From the NCBI GenBank assembly GCA_022566775.1, contig JADFIJ010000007.1, forward strand, positions 1 to 34,104: a stretch of 34,104 nucleotides of DNA, given 5' to 3'. Positions 1 to 10,370 of this stretch are shown here, in pieces. Position 1 is the first letter of the stretch, and each line of letters begins with the position of its first letter. The notes under the pieces are model-generated. The model searched no databases, was not told the DNA's origin, and saw only the letters and a list, made by a program, of their open reading frames with translations. The stretch comes from Pseudomonadota bacterium. GTDB lineage: Bacteria; Pseudomonadota; Gammaproteobacteria; Pseudomonadales; Pseudohongiellaceae. The position numbers were made by a program, and so were the translations under genes.

Positions 1-42
1 CCGAAATCACTGTTGATTACATTCTTTCGTCTCAGACCGGCA

Positions 43-534
43 CTACGGGCAGGGCACGTCGCAGTCGTCCGAGGTACTCAGCACGTCGGGATTGTATTTC
101 GCGCCTTTGAACGCAAGGATGAACTGTTGCACGTCGGCGAAGTTCACGACCTGTTCCGGCTCGCAGGGCGCGAAGCCCACAATATCCACCGCAGCCACCG
201 TCCTGGCCGGTATCGAGTTGATGTACGAGCCCTGGAACCCTAGAACCGCAAGTTGGACGTCGGCGAAGTTGACGACCCTATTGTCGTCCGCGTCCGCCCA
301 GGTCCGCATGACCACATTCACAAGTTCGGTCGGAAAATTGCATATCGCGCGGACGCTATACGTGGTCGGCTGAAAGCTGCCAAGATCGGTCTCGCTCGGT
401 AGAATATCCGAACCGGTAATGTAGAGCTTCCCGAAATCGCACGTTTCGAACGGTTCGCATGTTTGAATCCGCGTACATGTATCGCCGGGCGTTGTGCATT
501 CCACATCGCTACCGCATCGGGTGGGCTGCAGCTG
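43..534 (-). CDS. Partial planctomycete-like protein with C-terminal dockerin type I-like repeats (5' end lost at the junction)
   Basis: Frame stays open upstream of the listed GTG (504) to about 534. Two related motifs, DADDNRVVNFADVQLAVLGFQG and VVNFADVQQFILAFKGAKYN, resemble planctomycete dockerin-like repeats. Cys-rich upstream segment RCGSDVECTTPGDTCTRIQTCEPFETC. Confidence 0.55.
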   Translation of the reverse strand, partial: QLQPTRCGSDVECTTPGDTCTRIQTCEPFETCDFGKLYITGSDILPSETDLGSFQPTTYSVRAICNFPTELVNVVMRTWADADDNRVVNFADVQLAVLGFQGSYINSIPARTVAAVDIVGFAPCEPEQVVNFADVQQFILAFKGAKYNPDVLSTSDDCDVPCP

Positions 535-765
535 ACAGGCGTTCGCGATGGCGCGATTATTAAACGTTTACCGGGCGCAGCGGAAGCGACTTTGCCGTTG
601 CAATCAAGTGGAGGGGCAGGTGAACGCTGGTGGTTTCTGAATGGCGAACCGTTAACTGAACGCGGGCGCAACGTGACCCTGCATTTGACGGATAAAGGTG
701 ATTATCAATTGCTGGTGATGGATGACGTGGGGCAAATCGCGACAGTGAAATTTGTCATGCAATAG
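529..765 (+). pseudogene. pbpC: 3' fragment of penicillin-binding protein 1C (enterobacterial pbpC C-terminus)
   Basis: Peptide DGAIIKRLPGAAEATLPLQSSGGAGERWWFLNGEPLTERGRNVTLHLTDKGDYQLLVMDDVGQIATVKFVMQ* resembles the E. coli/Enterobacteriaceae PbpC C-terminus. It sits directly upstream of ndk, as in E. coli. The 5' part is absent. Confidence 0.75.
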
Positions 766-913
766 TCTGTTTTGTCCCTGATTGTTGCTAAAACTCATTT
801 TATTTTAAAAAAATGTTACCTTCATCAATAGTCAACGGCCCTGTTGCTCATTATAATCCGCGCCATCTCGTACGCTGGTACAGACAACAACAGAACAATT
901 TACAGAGGTAAAA

Positions 914-1336
914 ATGGCTATTGAACGTACTTTTTCCATCATCAAACCGAACGCGGTAGCAAAAAACGTCATTGGTAATATCTTTGCGCGCTTTGAAGCT
1001 GCAGGGTTCAAAATTGTTGGCACCAAAATGCTGCACCTGACCGTTGAACAGGCACGTTGCTTTTATGCTGAACACGATGGAAAACCGTTCTTTGATGGTC
1101 TGGTTGAATTCATGACCTCTGGCCCGATCGTGGTCCAGGTTTTAGAGGGCGAGGACGCGGTTGCACTCAACCGTGAATTGATGGGTGCAACCAATCCCGG
1201 CGAGGCAGAGCCTGGCACGATTCGAGCAGATTTTGCCAACTCCATCGATGCCAATGCGGTGCATGGATCAGATTCCACTACATCTGCCGAGAGAGAGATA
1301 GGCTACTTCTTCGACGCTGACGAGATGTGTTCCTGA
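914..1336 (+). CDS. ndk: Nucleoside diphosphate kinase (chimeric: enterobacterial N-terminal half, non-enterobacterial C-terminal half)
   Basis: [48 protein letters not shown] is E. coli Ndk-like. NAVHGSDS active-site motif present in the C-terminal half. RBS agaggt upstream of the ATG. Confidence 0.93.
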   Translation: MAIERTFSIIKPNAVAKNVIGNIFARFEAAGFKIVGTKMLHLTVEQARCFYAEHDGKPFFDGLVEFMTSGPIVVQVLEGEDAVALNRELMGATNPGEAEPGTIRADFANSIDANAVHGSDSTTSAEREIGYFFDADEMCS

Positions 1337-1377
1337 GGCAGGACGCGCCGGGGAGCATCGCTTAAGGCAGGTTGAAC

Positions 1378-2553
1378 ATGACGGCGAAAAGCAAGGTTAA
1401 TTTGGCTGGACTCAGCCTGGCGAATTTAAGGGCTTGGTTCGTCGACGCCGGAGAAAAACCCTTCAGGGCCGAACAGGTCATGAAATGGATCCATCAACGG
1501 GGCGTTGTCGATATCGATGTCATGACTGACATCGGCAAGACCCTGCGCGAAAAACTCAAGCAAAGCACCGAAATAAGTTTCCCCAAGATTCTGCAAAATT
1601 ATGCTGCCGAAGACGGCTGCCACAAATGGATTGTCGAAGTGGCCAGCGGCAGTTGTGTGGAAATGGTCTATATTCCCGAAGCGGGCAGGGCCACCCTCTG
1701 CATTTCCTCCCAGGCAGGTTGTTCTCTGGACTGCAGTTTCTGTGCAACCGGCAAGCAAGGCTTTAACAGCAATCTGACCGTCGCTGAAATTGTCGGCCAA
1801 CTCTGGTGGGCAAATCAGAAACTGGGTGGATTCGATGGTTCCGGTAAACGAGTGGTCAGTAACATCGTGATGATGGGAATGGGCGAGCCCCTGCTCAATT
1901 TCGAAAATGTCATGGAAGCGGTCAATATCATGATGGAAGATTGCGCCTATGGTCTTTCCAAGCGCAAGGTGACTATCAGTACCTCGGGTGTGGTTCCCGC
2001 GATCGACCGGCTCAAAGATTTTACCGATGCCTCCCTGGCTGTTTCCCTGCACGCACCAAACGATGAGTTGCGCAGTCAGATCATGCCGATCAACAACAAG
2101 TATCCCATCCGTGAATTGCTGCGCTCGGTGCAGGGTTATATGGATAGCCTGGCCGACAAACGGGTGCCGGTTATCGAGTATACAATAATCAAGGGGGTTA
2201 ACGATCATCGAGCCCATGCGCGGGAGTTGGCGGTGCTGTTACGCGAGTTCCCCTGTAAAATTAATATCATTCCCTTTAACCCGTTCTCGCTCAGTGATTA
2301 CCGCCGGCCCAGCACTTCCTCTATTGCTAATTTCAGGCAGATATTGCAGGCTGCGGGTTTTATCGTAACAGTCAGGGCCACTCGCGGAGAGGATATTGGT
2401 GCCGCCTGCGGCCAACTGGTGGGTGACGTGCAGGATCAGACCCGTCGTAGCAGTCGCCATAAGCGGCTGGCTGCCGCCAGGCGCGGTGAAAAAATCTTCG
2501 CACGCACTGATAATCTTGCCGTTGCGGCCGACAGAGTAGATAGAAACCTTTGA
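1378..2553 (+). CDS. rlmN: Dual-specificity 23S rRNA/tRNA (adenine-C2) methyltransferase RlmN, radical SAM
   Basis: Radical SAM cluster motif CSLDCSFCATGKQGF, MGMGEPLLNFENV, ISTSGVVPAI. Position directly after ndk is canonical. A TTG start at 1372 is possible. Confidence 0.96.
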   Translation: MTAKSKVNLAGLSLANLRAWFVDAGEKPFRAEQVMKWIHQRGVVDIDVMTDIGKTLREKLKQSTEISFPKILQNYAAEDGCHKWIVEVASGSCVEMVYIPEAGRATLCISSQAGCSLDCSFCATGKQGFNSNLTVAEIVGQLWWANQKLGGFDGSGKRVVSNIVMMGMGEPLLNFENVMEAVNIMMEDCAYGLSKRKVTISTSGVVPAIDRLKDFTDASLAVSLHAPNDELRSQIMPINNKYPIRELLRSVQGYMDSLADKRVPVIEYTIIKGVNDHRAHARELAVLLREFPCKINIIPFNPFSLSDYRRPSTSSIANFRQILQAAGFIVTVRATRGEDIGAACGQLVGDVQDQTRRSSRHKRLAAARRGEKIFARTDNLAVAADRVDRNL

Positions 2554-2606
2554 TAAGAGCGTAGCCTATCGTGCAGATTGCGAATAGTTCAGGAGAGCAT
2601 ATTAAG

Positions 2607-3398
2607 GTGCCCATTCAAAAGCTTATTTCATTGCTGGCGGCTGCAGCCGTGGCCTTTCTGTTGTCATCCTGTGTTACCACGACGACTGGTGGCTACATGG
2701 TTAAGGCCTCGGAACAACAGGCAGCCCGGGACTATATCCGACTCGCGATCGCCTACTACGATTCTGACGATCTGATCACATCGAGGCGACATCTCAATAA
2801 TGCACTGGCAATCGATGCGCGCAATGCGGACGCATATAATGTATTGGCATTAATCTCCCAACGGGAGGGCGATCTGGATCTGGCGGAAGACGCCTTTCGT
2901 ACCGCATTGAGGTACGATCGATCCAATTCCCGGGCCAGAAATAATTATGCGGTGCTGTTGTTTGGTCAGGAACGCTTCAGCGAAGCCTATGATGAACTGG
3001 TGCGTGTGACCAGCAATGCGAACTACGACGGCAGGGCCATCGCCTTTGAAAATCAAGGCCGCAGTGCGTTGCGTCTGAGTCGCATCGATGATGCCAAGAA
3101 TGCCTTTACGCGCGCACTGCGATTGAATGCCAACCTGCATATTTCCGCACTCGAGCTGTCCTTGATCGAATTTAATCAGGAAAATAAGGATCGGGCACAC
3201 CAGCTATTTCAACAATATTTAACCAACGTGCAATTCTATAGCATCCCCTACACGCCGCGGGCACTGCTGGCGGGAATACAAATTGAGGGTCACGCTAAAA
3301 ATCAGAAAATAGTAGATACCTTCGCATTATTACTGACAAGTCTGTATCAGGATTCGCCAGAGTTCGAGACTTATCAACGGCTAAGTAATGCCCACTGA
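2607..3398 (+). CDS. pilW: Type IV pilus biogenesis/stability lipoprotein PilW/PilF, TPR repeats
   Basis: Lipoprotein signal LISLLAAAAVAFLLSSC followed by TPR repeats. Located between rlmN and rodZ. GTG start chosen by signal peptide (an upstream GTG at 2571 is possible). Confidence 0.85.
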   Translation: MPIQKLISLLAAAAVAFLLSSCVTTTTGGYMVKASEQQAARDYIRLAIAYYDSDDLITSRRHLNNALAIDARNADAYNVLALISQREGDLDLAEDAFRTALRYDRSNSRARNNYAVLLFGQERFSEAYDELVRVTSNANYDGRAIAFENQGRSALRLSRIDDAKNAFTRALRLNANLHISALELSLIEFNQENKDRAHQLFQQYLTNVQFYSIPYTPRALLAGIQIEGHAKNQKIVDTFALLLTSLYQDSPEFETYQRLSNAH

Positions 3399-4395
3399 GG
3401 AGCCCGGGGAACAGGCGGAAGCAGGCGCCGAGACTACGGAGACCACCGTGACTTTGGGTGAAATCCTGCAACAGGAACGGCTGCGCCGTGGCCTTAGTGA
3501 GAGAGAAGTCGCAGATCGGCTTCATATCTCCATGTACTACGTGAAGGCACTGGAAGCCAATCAATTTGAAAAGCTGCCAGGCGCCGTATTCGCAAAGGGC
3601 TATATCAAAAATTACGCCTCATTACTGAATCTGGATGCCAGCGAACTGATTCCGTTGTATGAGGAAATCAGCAGGACGCAGTCGGCGGTGGCTGAGTCCG
3701 AGCTCGGCAACAGCACGCGGCGCAAGCTGGACCGCAACAAGTTCTGGCTCGTGGTTTCAGTGCTGGTGTTCGTGGGTGGTTTTACACTGCTGTGGCTCTA
3801 CAACAGTTTTGTCACCGAGGATGAGGTGGATGCGGCCGGGACGAGGCCATCACCAGGACTGACTCAGACCACCGCACCGAACGCAGCGGCAGAGACAGTC
3901 AGCGTCAGCGCAACGCCGCAAGTGCCGCGGCCAAGCCCCGTTGTATCCACCGAGCAAGAAAGCAAACCCGGCTCCGATACAAACTTTATTGCAGCCCTGG
4001 CCGCCATTGCCGACGGCAATTCGTCGAACACCGCGCCGTCAACCCCGATCGGGTCGGTCATCGCGGCGGGGAACAGGGAAATCGATGCGCTTGCGGCAGC
4101 GGTGGCGTCCAGCCTGGAAAATACCCGGCTTATTGAAATTGGCTCTGGTGGTGAGGATTTGCTGAGGATTACGTTTTCCGGTGAGAGCTGGATCGAAGTC
4201 AACGACGGGGAATCCAGGCAGATTTATCGGGATCTCGGAGCAGCCGGAGATGTGCTTGAGATCACCGGTAATGCGCCCTTCAACATCCTGCTGGGAGATG
4301 CACCGTTTATTCGAATGTCGTTAAATGGGACAGAAATCGACGTTGGCGCTAAGATACGTATCGACAATTCTGCCCGCCTCACTGTAGGCTTATAA
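3388..4395 (+). CDS. rodZ: Cytoskeleton protein RodZ, HTH domain and DUF4115 C-terminal domain
   Basis: N-terminal Xre-like HTH (LGEILQQERLRRGLSEREVADRLHISMYYVKALE), single TM segment (FWLVVSVLVFVGGFTLLWLY), periplasmic domain SWIEVNDGESRQIY. Overlaps pilW by 11 nt. Confidence 0.9.
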   Translation: MPTEEPGEQAEAGAETTETTVTLGEILQQERLRRGLSEREVADRLHISMYYVKALEANQFEKLPGAVFAKGYIKNYASLLNLDASELIPLYEEISRTQSAVAESELGNSTRRKLDRNKFWLVVSVLVFVGGFTLLWLYNSFVTEDEVDAAGTRPSPGLTQTTAPNAAAETVSVSATPQVPRPSPVVSTEQESKPGSDTNFIAALAAIADGNSSNTAPSTPIGSVIAAGNREIDALAAAVASSLENTRLIEIGSGGEDLLRITFSGESWIEVNDGESRQIYRDLGAAGDVLEITGNAPFNILLGDAPFIRMSLNGTEIDVGAKIRIDNSARLTVGL

Positions 4396-4398
4396 GTC

Positions 4399-5511
4399 AT
4401 GAATCCCAATCCGCTTATTTCCCGTCGCAAAACCCGCCAGCTCATGGTGGGCAACGTTGCCGTGGGCGGTGATGCACCCATTTCCGTGCAGAGCATGACC
4501 AACACGGAAACCTGCGATGTCGAGGCCACACTGGCTCAAATTTCACGCCTGGTAGCGGCCGGTGTGGATATCGTGCGGGTGTCTGTACCCAGCATGGATG
4601 CCGCCGAAGCCTTCAAGGTAATCCGCTCTCAGGTACAGGTGCCACTGGTCGCCGATATCCACTTCGATCATCGCATCGCCCTCAAAGTGCTGGATTACGG
4701 CGTCGATTGTCTGCGCATTAATCCGGGCAATATAGGCAATGAACAGCGCATCCGGGCCGTCGTCGGCAGCGCAAAAGATAAGGGCATACCGTTGCGAATC
4801 GGGGTAAATGCGGGGTCGCTGGGCAAGGCTCTGCTGCGTAAATACCGGGAGCCGAATGCCGAGGCCATGGTGGAGTCGGCGCTCACTCAAATTGAGATCC
4901 TGGACAAGCTGGACTTTCAGGACTTCAAGATTTCTCTCAAGGCCTCAGAAATATTTATGACCCTAAAGGCCTATCGTAGCCTGGCATCCCAGATAGAACA
5001 GCCGTTTCACCTGGGTATCACGGAGGCAGGAGGATTGCGCTCTGGCACCGTGAAGTCGGCCATTGGCCTTGGATCGCTGTTGATGGAAGGCATCGGCGAT
5101 ACGATTCGAATATCCCTGGCGGCGGATCCGGTGGAAGAAGTAAAAGTCGGCTTCGATATCCTGAAGAGCCTGGGCCTGCGTCACCGTGGCGTAAACCTGG
5201 TGGCCTGTCCCAGTTGTTCCCGGCAAAACTTCGATGTGATCAGCGTGGTCAATGAATTGGAATCTCGTCTCGAAGACATCACCACGCCGATAGACGTTGC
5301 CGTCATCGGCTGTATCGTCAACGGTCCGGGCGAGGCCAAGGTGGCCGAGATCGGCCTGACCGGTGCCAGCCCGAATAACCTGGTTTATGTGGGGGGGGTG
5401 CCGGATCATAAAATAGGCAACGCCAATCTTGTAGATGAGCTCGAAGCAATGGTTCGAGCGCGGGTTATGGAAAAACAGGCGCTAGAGAAGGACATCATTG
5501 CCACTGGCTAA
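4399..5511 (+). CDS. ispG: 4-hydroxy-3-methylbut-2-en-1-yl diphosphate synthase (flavodoxin)
   Basis: [60 protein letters not shown] motifs. Confidence 0.97.
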   Translation: MNPNPLISRRKTRQLMVGNVAVGGDAPISVQSMTNTETCDVEATLAQISRLVAAGVDIVRVSVPSMDAAEAFKVIRSQVQVPLVADIHFDHRIALKVLDYGVDCLRINPGNIGNEQRIRAVVGSAKDKGIPLRIGVNAGSLGKALLRKYREPNAEAMVESALTQIEILDKLDFQDFKISLKASEIFMTLKAYRSLASQIEQPFHLGITEAGGLRSGTVKSAIGLGSLLMEGIGDTIRISLAADPVEEVKVGFDILKSLGLRHRGVNLVACPSCSRQNFDVISVVNELESRLEDITTPIDVAVIGCIVNGPGEAKVAEIGLTGASPNNLVYVGGVPDHKIGNANLVDELEAMVRARVMEKQALEKDIIATG

Positions 5512-5557
5512 GAACCGGGCGCCCAGTACCGACGATAGAAGTAACCGAATCTGCACT

Positions 5558-6856
5558 ATGGCCAAACTACAAGCTATCCGCGGGATGAATGACATCCTCC
5601 CAGCGCAATCACCGACCTGGCAATATCTCGAAACCTGCTTTGCCCGCGTGGTTCAAAGCTTTGGTTACAGAGAGATTCGATTTCCTATCCTCGAGCAAAC
5701 TCAATTGTTCAAGCGCTCGATCGGGGAAGTCACCGATATCGTCGAAAAGGAGATGTACAGTTTCGATGACCGTAACGGCGACAGCCTGACCCTGCGACCC
5801 GAAGGCACCGCCGGCTGTGTGCGGGCGGCAGATCAACATGGCCTGCTGTACAACCAGCAACAGCGGCTCTGGTACCAAGGTCCCATGTTCAGGCATGAGC
5901 GCCCACAGAAAGGCCGTTATCGCCAATTTCATCAATTCGGCATAGAAGCATTTGGCATGGCGGGGCCCGATATCGATGCGGAGATTATCCAATTGGCCGC
6001 GATACTGTGGCGCGAACTGGATTTGACCGACTTCGTGGTCCTCGAGATTAATAATATTGGCAGTGCCGAGGACCGGCGGCACTACGGCCAGGCCCTGAGA
6101 AAATTTCTCGAGTCGAAATCGGAGCAGCTCGATGACGATGCCCGCAAGCGCTTGGTCAGCAATCCCATGCGGGTGCTGGACAGCAAGAATCCTGCGGTAC
6201 AGGCGGCGTTAAGCGATGCACCGCTGCTGGCTGATTTCGTCAGTGCCGACAGCCAGGCCCAGGTACGGCAATTGCAGCGCCTGCTGAAGGCTGCCGGAAT
6301 TAGCTATAGGGAAAATCCACGCCTGGTGCGGGGGCTGGATTATTACAATAACTGCGTGTTTGAATGGACTACGGAGTCCCTCGGAGCCCAGGGTGCGGTG
6401 TGTGGTGGCGGTCGCTATGATGGCCTGGTTGCTCAGCTGGGCGGCAAGCCGACGCTGGCGGCCGGCTTCGCAATCGGAGTCGAGCGACTGGTGCTGATGC
6501 TGGATTCCCTGCAGAAAGTGCCCGATTCCTCGTGCCAGAGAATCGACGTGTATGTGCTGGTGGTGGGCAACAACCTGGCCGGACAGGGCCTGCAGTTGAG
6601 CCAGAAAATCCGTGATTATTACCCGCAACTGGGGGTGATTTGTCACTGCGGGGGTGGTAAATACAATAATCAGTTAAAACGTGCCTTCAATAGTGGCGCC
6701 GGCCTGGCTGTGATTCTGGAGCGGGAAGGCGACGCCGAGACGCCACTCGCCGAGGTGAAAATTCGTAGCCTGGATGATGCTGGGGTATCGACGACGGTGG
6801 CAATAGGCGACAGCATAGAGAAAGTGGGCGAATTTCTCGGTATTTCAGCGTCATAG
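5558..6856 (+). CDS. hisS: Histidyl-tRNA synthetase
   Basis: AIRGMNDILPAQSPTWQYLE, LRPEGTAGCVRA, VRGLDYYNNCVFEW, AVCGGGRYDGLVAQLGG class II aaRS motifs. ATG at 5558 preferred over the upstream alternative start at 5498. Confidence 0.96.
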   Translation: MAKLQAIRGMNDILPAQSPTWQYLETCFARVVQSFGYREIRFPILEQTQLFKRSIGEVTDIVEKEMYSFDDRNGDSLTLRPEGTAGCVRAADQHGLLYNQQQRLWYQGPMFRHERPQKGRYRQFHQFGIEAFGMAGPDIDAEIIQLAAILWRELDLTDFVVLEINNIGSAEDRRHYGQALRKFLESKSEQLDDDARKRLVSNPMRVLDSKNPAVQAALSDAPLLADFVSADSQAQVRQLQRLLKAAGISYRENPRLVRGLDYYNNCVFEWTTESLGAQGAVCGGGRYDGLVAQLGGKPTLAAGFAIGVERLVLMLDSLQKVPDSSCQRIDVYVLVVGNNLAGQGLQLSQKIRDYYPQLGVICHCGGGKYNNQLKRAFNSGAGLAVILEREGDAETPLAEVKIRSLDDAGVSTTVAIGDSIEKVGEFLGISAS

Positions 6857-7014
6857 AGCCTGTTGAGAACATTGCACCGTGCCCTATAGCACGCAAACAT
6901 GTAGAATTAGCACTTTTTCGCTGGGCCGACCGGAGCCGTTGGATGAACACGGCATTCGGAACCAATGGGAATAATCCAGATCGAATCTAATTGAAGCAGA
7001 AACAGGAGTGAGTC

Positions 7015-7683
7015 GTGGCGTTAAACGCGGCAGAAGAAGAGACGGTAGAAGCCCTCAAGAAGTGGTGGGATGAAAACGGCAAACAGCTGCTATTGATGGT
7101 CGTGGTGGTGGTTGCAGGCTATGGCGGTTGGTTGCTGTGGCAAAACGCCCGACTCGCCAGCGCGGATGCGGCGTCAGATCTGTACGAAGAGATTCTGAGC
7201 ATAGCCGCGGTGACCGAAGGGGTAACGGTTAACGCCGCAGATGGTGCCCGGGTACTCGAACTGGCCGACGAACTGCGGGTCGAGTACAGCGACTCTATCT
7301 ATGCCCTGTTTGCTTCTCTGTTCGATGCCCAGCAAGCGGTGAGGGTTAATGATCTGGAGGCGGCAGAGTCATCGCTGCAATGGATATTGGATAATCAGCA
7401 ATCCGGGTTTTTCAAGCAGACCGATGCCGGACTGATCCTCACGACCCAGCTGCGATTGGGCCGGGTGATCCTGGCGAGAGGTGATGCCGAGCGCGCCCTG
7501 ATCCTGGTAAACAACGTCAACCCGGTATCATATGAACCTGGATTCGCCGAGCTCAGAGGCGATATTTACTTCGCCCTGGGTCGGATTGTCGATGCGCGGG
7601 AAGCCTATGTGGCTGCGCAGCAGGCGGGTTCCAATAGCGACGCTCTGCGCATGAAGCTTGACAATCTCAGCGACGAAAGTTGA
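7015..7683 (+). CDS. yfgM: YfgM family tetratricopeptide protein (ancillary SecYEG translocon subunit/chaperone)
   Basis: N-terminal cytoplasmic TEEETVEALKKWWDENG-type motif followed by a TM segment (LLLMVVVVVAGYGGWLLW). Synteny hisS-yfgM-bamB. GTG start with RBS aggagtgag. Confidence 0.88.
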   Translation: MALNAAEEETVEALKKWWDENGKQLLLMVVVVVAGYGGWLLWQNARLASADAASDLYEEILSIAAVTEGVTVNAADGARVLELADELRVEYSDSIYALFASLFDAQQAVRVNDLEAAESSLQWILDNQQSGFFKQTDAGLILTTQLRLGRVILARGDAERALILVNNVNPVSYEPGFAELRGDIYFALGRIVDAREAYVAAQQAGSNSDALRMKLDNLSDES

Positions 7684-7700
7684 GTGTTCCCGAAGCAACA

Positions 7701-8936
7701 ATGATGAAAAAACCACAGATTATTTTCCCACACTGCGGCACTTACTTTGCTAACCCCAGGTTGCGAGGGAGCCATCTGCGCCTGGCCGTGGCCGCCGTCT
7801 TAGCGCTGGTCCTGTCCGGCTGCAACTACCTCAATCCGCTGAACTGGTTTGGTGGCGATGATGAGGCCAATGCGCCGGTGGAGTTGGGCGCATTCGATAG
7901 GGAAGTAGAAATGAGCCGGCAATGGCGTGTCTCCGTGGGTAATGGTCAGGGTGCTAACTATACAAAAATTACGCCGATTATCGACGGCGGTGTGATCTAT
8001 GCTGCGAGTGAGAACGGCGTTGTGCTTGCAGTTGAACTAAGCACCGGAAACGTGCTGTGGCGGCAACGTCTAGCTTCTACTATTACCGGTGGTGTGGGCG
8101 CGGGTGAGGGATTGGTCATGATTGGCACCGAGGACGCCGAGGTGGTCGCGCTGGACCAGAGTAATGGCGAGATCTTGTGGACGGCTGCGGTTTCCAGCGA
8201 AGTACTCTCGGCGCCACAAACCAATGGTGATATCGCCGTCGTCCAGACCGTGGATGGCAAACTGGTGGCGCTGGAAGCGTCCGACGGCAGCCAGCGCTGG
8301 ACCTATGAAACCACCTTGCCGGCATTGACCCTGCGCGGTACCAGTCAACCAGTCATCACGCCTTCAGGGTCGGTTATCGCAGGATTCAGCAATGGCACGC
8401 TGATTTCCGTGGCCGCGGACGATGGTGTCTTGTTCTGGGAAGAACGGGTGGCGGTACCCGAGGGCCGCTACGATATCGATCGTGTGATCGATGTGGATGG
8501 CAATTTATTGCTCGATGGTAATCGAATTCTTGCCGCCAGCTACCAGGGCAATCTGATGGCCTTTGAAATCACCTCCGGTCGCATCGTATGGGGTATGCAG
8601 GCATCGAGCTATCACGGCATGGAGCAGGGTTTTGGCAATATTTACTACAGTGATGACGAGAGCCGCGTCATCGCCATCAGAGACAATAGTGAAGACGTGG
8701 TTTGGGAAAACACCGATCTCCATTTCCGGTCGATTACGGCGCCGACTGCGATTCGCAATTATATTGCCGTGGCTGATTTCGAAGGCTACATCCATCTCAT
8801 TTCCCAGATCGATGGTCGTCTGGTTGGTCGCTTTGAGGTCGGCGGCGATGGTGTGCGGGCAAATTTACTGGCGAATGACGGCACGCTTTATGTATTCAGC
8901 AATGATGGCAGTCTCGCGGCCATCAGTTTGCAATAA
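7701..8936 (+). CDS. bamB: Outer membrane protein assembly factor BamB, beta-propeller lipoprotein
   Basis: Lipobox ALVLSGC, PQQ-like propeller repeats (VVALDQSNGEILWTAAV, LVALEASDGSQRWTYET). Synteny with der. ATG at 7701/7704 preferred over TTG at 7680. Confidence 0.93.
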   Translation: MMKKPQIIFPHCGTYFANPRLRGSHLRLAVAAVLALVLSGCNYLNPLNWFGGDDEANAPVELGAFDREVEMSRQWRVSVGNGQGANYTKITPIIDGGVIYAASENGVVLAVELSTGNVLWRQRLASTITGGVGAGEGLVMIGTEDAEVVALDQSNGEILWTAAVSSEVLSAPQTNGDIAVVQTVDGKLVALEASDGSQRWTYETTLPALTLRGTSQPVITPSGSVIAGFSNGTLISVAADDGVLFWEERVAVPEGRYDIDRVIDVDGNLLLDGNRILAASYQGNLMAFEITSGRIVWGMQASSYHGMEQGFGNIYYSDDESRVIAIRDNSEDVVWENTDLHFRSITAPTAIRNYIAVADFEGYIHLISQIDGRLVGRFEVGGDGVRANLLANDGTLYVFSNDGSLAAISLQ

Positions 8937-8957
8937 TTATCCCACCGGGGTTGTGTC

Positions 8958-10358
8958 ATGCGGCCAGTAATCGCCATCGTTGGTCGCCCCAACGTCGGTA
9001 AATCAACACTGTTCAATCGTCTCACCCGGAGTCGCGACGCCATCGTGGCTAATATTCCGGGGCTGACCCGTGACCGTCAATACGGTGATGGACAGCTGGG
9101 CAAGCAGCATTTCATCGCCATCGACACCGGAGGTATCACCGGCTATGAAGATGGCATCGATCACGAGATGGCGTCGCAATCGTTGCAGGCTATCGAAGAA
9201 TCCGATATCTGCCTGTTTCTGGTGGATGCCAGGGACGGGCTCACACCCGACGACCACAAGATCGTCGACTATCTACGCAAAAACAACAAAAACAGCTATC
9301 TGCTGGTAAACAAGATCGATGGCCTGGACCCGGCCCAGGCGATGGCGGATTTTTACAGCCTGGGTATGGCAGACCTGTTTCCGATTACGGCAACACAGGG
9401 TCGTGGCGTAAGCAGTATGCTCGCTTCAGTATTGCAGGATTTTTCTAATGAGGATGAGACCGGCACCGAAGCAGTCGCAGCGAAGGGCATTAAAATTGCC
9501 ATCGCCGGCAGGCCCAACGTGGGCAAGTCCACCCTGGTTAATCGCATGCTCGGAGAGGATCGGGTCGTGGTCTTCGATGAGCCGGGCACGACCCGTGATA
9601 GTGTTTATATTCCTTTCGAGCGTCGGGGCGTACCCTATACCCTGATCGACACTGCGGGTATCAGAAGGCGCGGCAAGACCAAAGAGACCGTGGAGAAATT
9701 TTCTGTGGTTAAGGCCTTGCAGGCAATACAGGACGCCAATGTAGTGGTGCTGATCGTAGACGCCCGTACCGGTATCGTGGAGCAGGATTTACACCTGTTG
9801 GGTTATGTCATCGAGACCGGCCGCGCCCTGGTGATTGCATTGAATAAATGGGATGGCATGGAGAGCGCAGACAAGGATCATATTAAAACCGAGATCAGAC
9901 GGCGCTTTATCTTCGTCGACTTCGCCAGGCTTCATTTCATTTCCGCGAAGTATGGCACCGGCGTGGGGGATTTGTATAAATCTATACACAAGGCTTATGA
10001 CTCCGCTAACAAGAAGCTTGCCACCAATAAACTCACACAAATATTGCAGGATGCGGTGACGGACCATGCGCCGCCAATGGCCGCCGGTCGACGCATCAAA
10101 CTGCGTTACGCTCACAGCGGGGGGCATAACCCGCCGATCATTGTCATTCATGGCAAACAGACTGAAAAACTTCCAGGGCATTATAGTCGTTATCTGGAAA
10201 AAACATTTCGCAAGAGATTGAAACTGGAAGGCACGCCAATAAAAATCGTACTGCGATCCGACGACAATCCCTTCGTCAAGGGTGAGGAAAATCTCAGCCA
10301 ACAGCAAGTTGCGCGCAGGCGAAGAATTCGCAAGAATCGAAAACTCGCAAAAGAATAG
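8958..10358 (+). CDS. der: Ribosome biogenesis GTPase Der (EngA)
   Basis: Two G domains: [15 protein letters not shown] and [30 protein letters not shown], and C-terminal KH-like domain. Confidence 0.97.
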   Translation: MRPVIAIVGRPNVGKSTLFNRLTRSRDAIVANIPGLTRDRQYGDGQLGKQHFIAIDTGGITGYEDGIDHEMASQSLQAIEESDICLFLVDARDGLTPDDHKIVDYLRKNNKNSYLLVNKIDGLDPAQAMADFYSLGMADLFPITATQGRGVSSMLASVLQDFSNEDETGTEAVAAKGIKIAIAGRPNVGKSTLVNRMLGEDRVVVFDEPGTTRDSVYIPFERRGVPYTLIDTAGIRRRGKTKETVEKFSVVKALQAIQDANVVVLIVDARTGIVEQDLHLLGYVIETGRALVIALNKWDGMESADKDHIKTEIRRRFIFVDFARLHFISAKYGTGVGDLYKSIHKAYDSANKKLATNKLTQILQDAVTDHAPPMAAGRRIKLRYAHSGGHNPPIIVIHGKQTEKLPGHYSRYLEKTFRKRLKLEGTPIKIVLRSDDNPFVKGEENLSQQQVARRRRIRKNRKLAKE

Positions 10359-10370
10359 GGCGGCAAGAAG

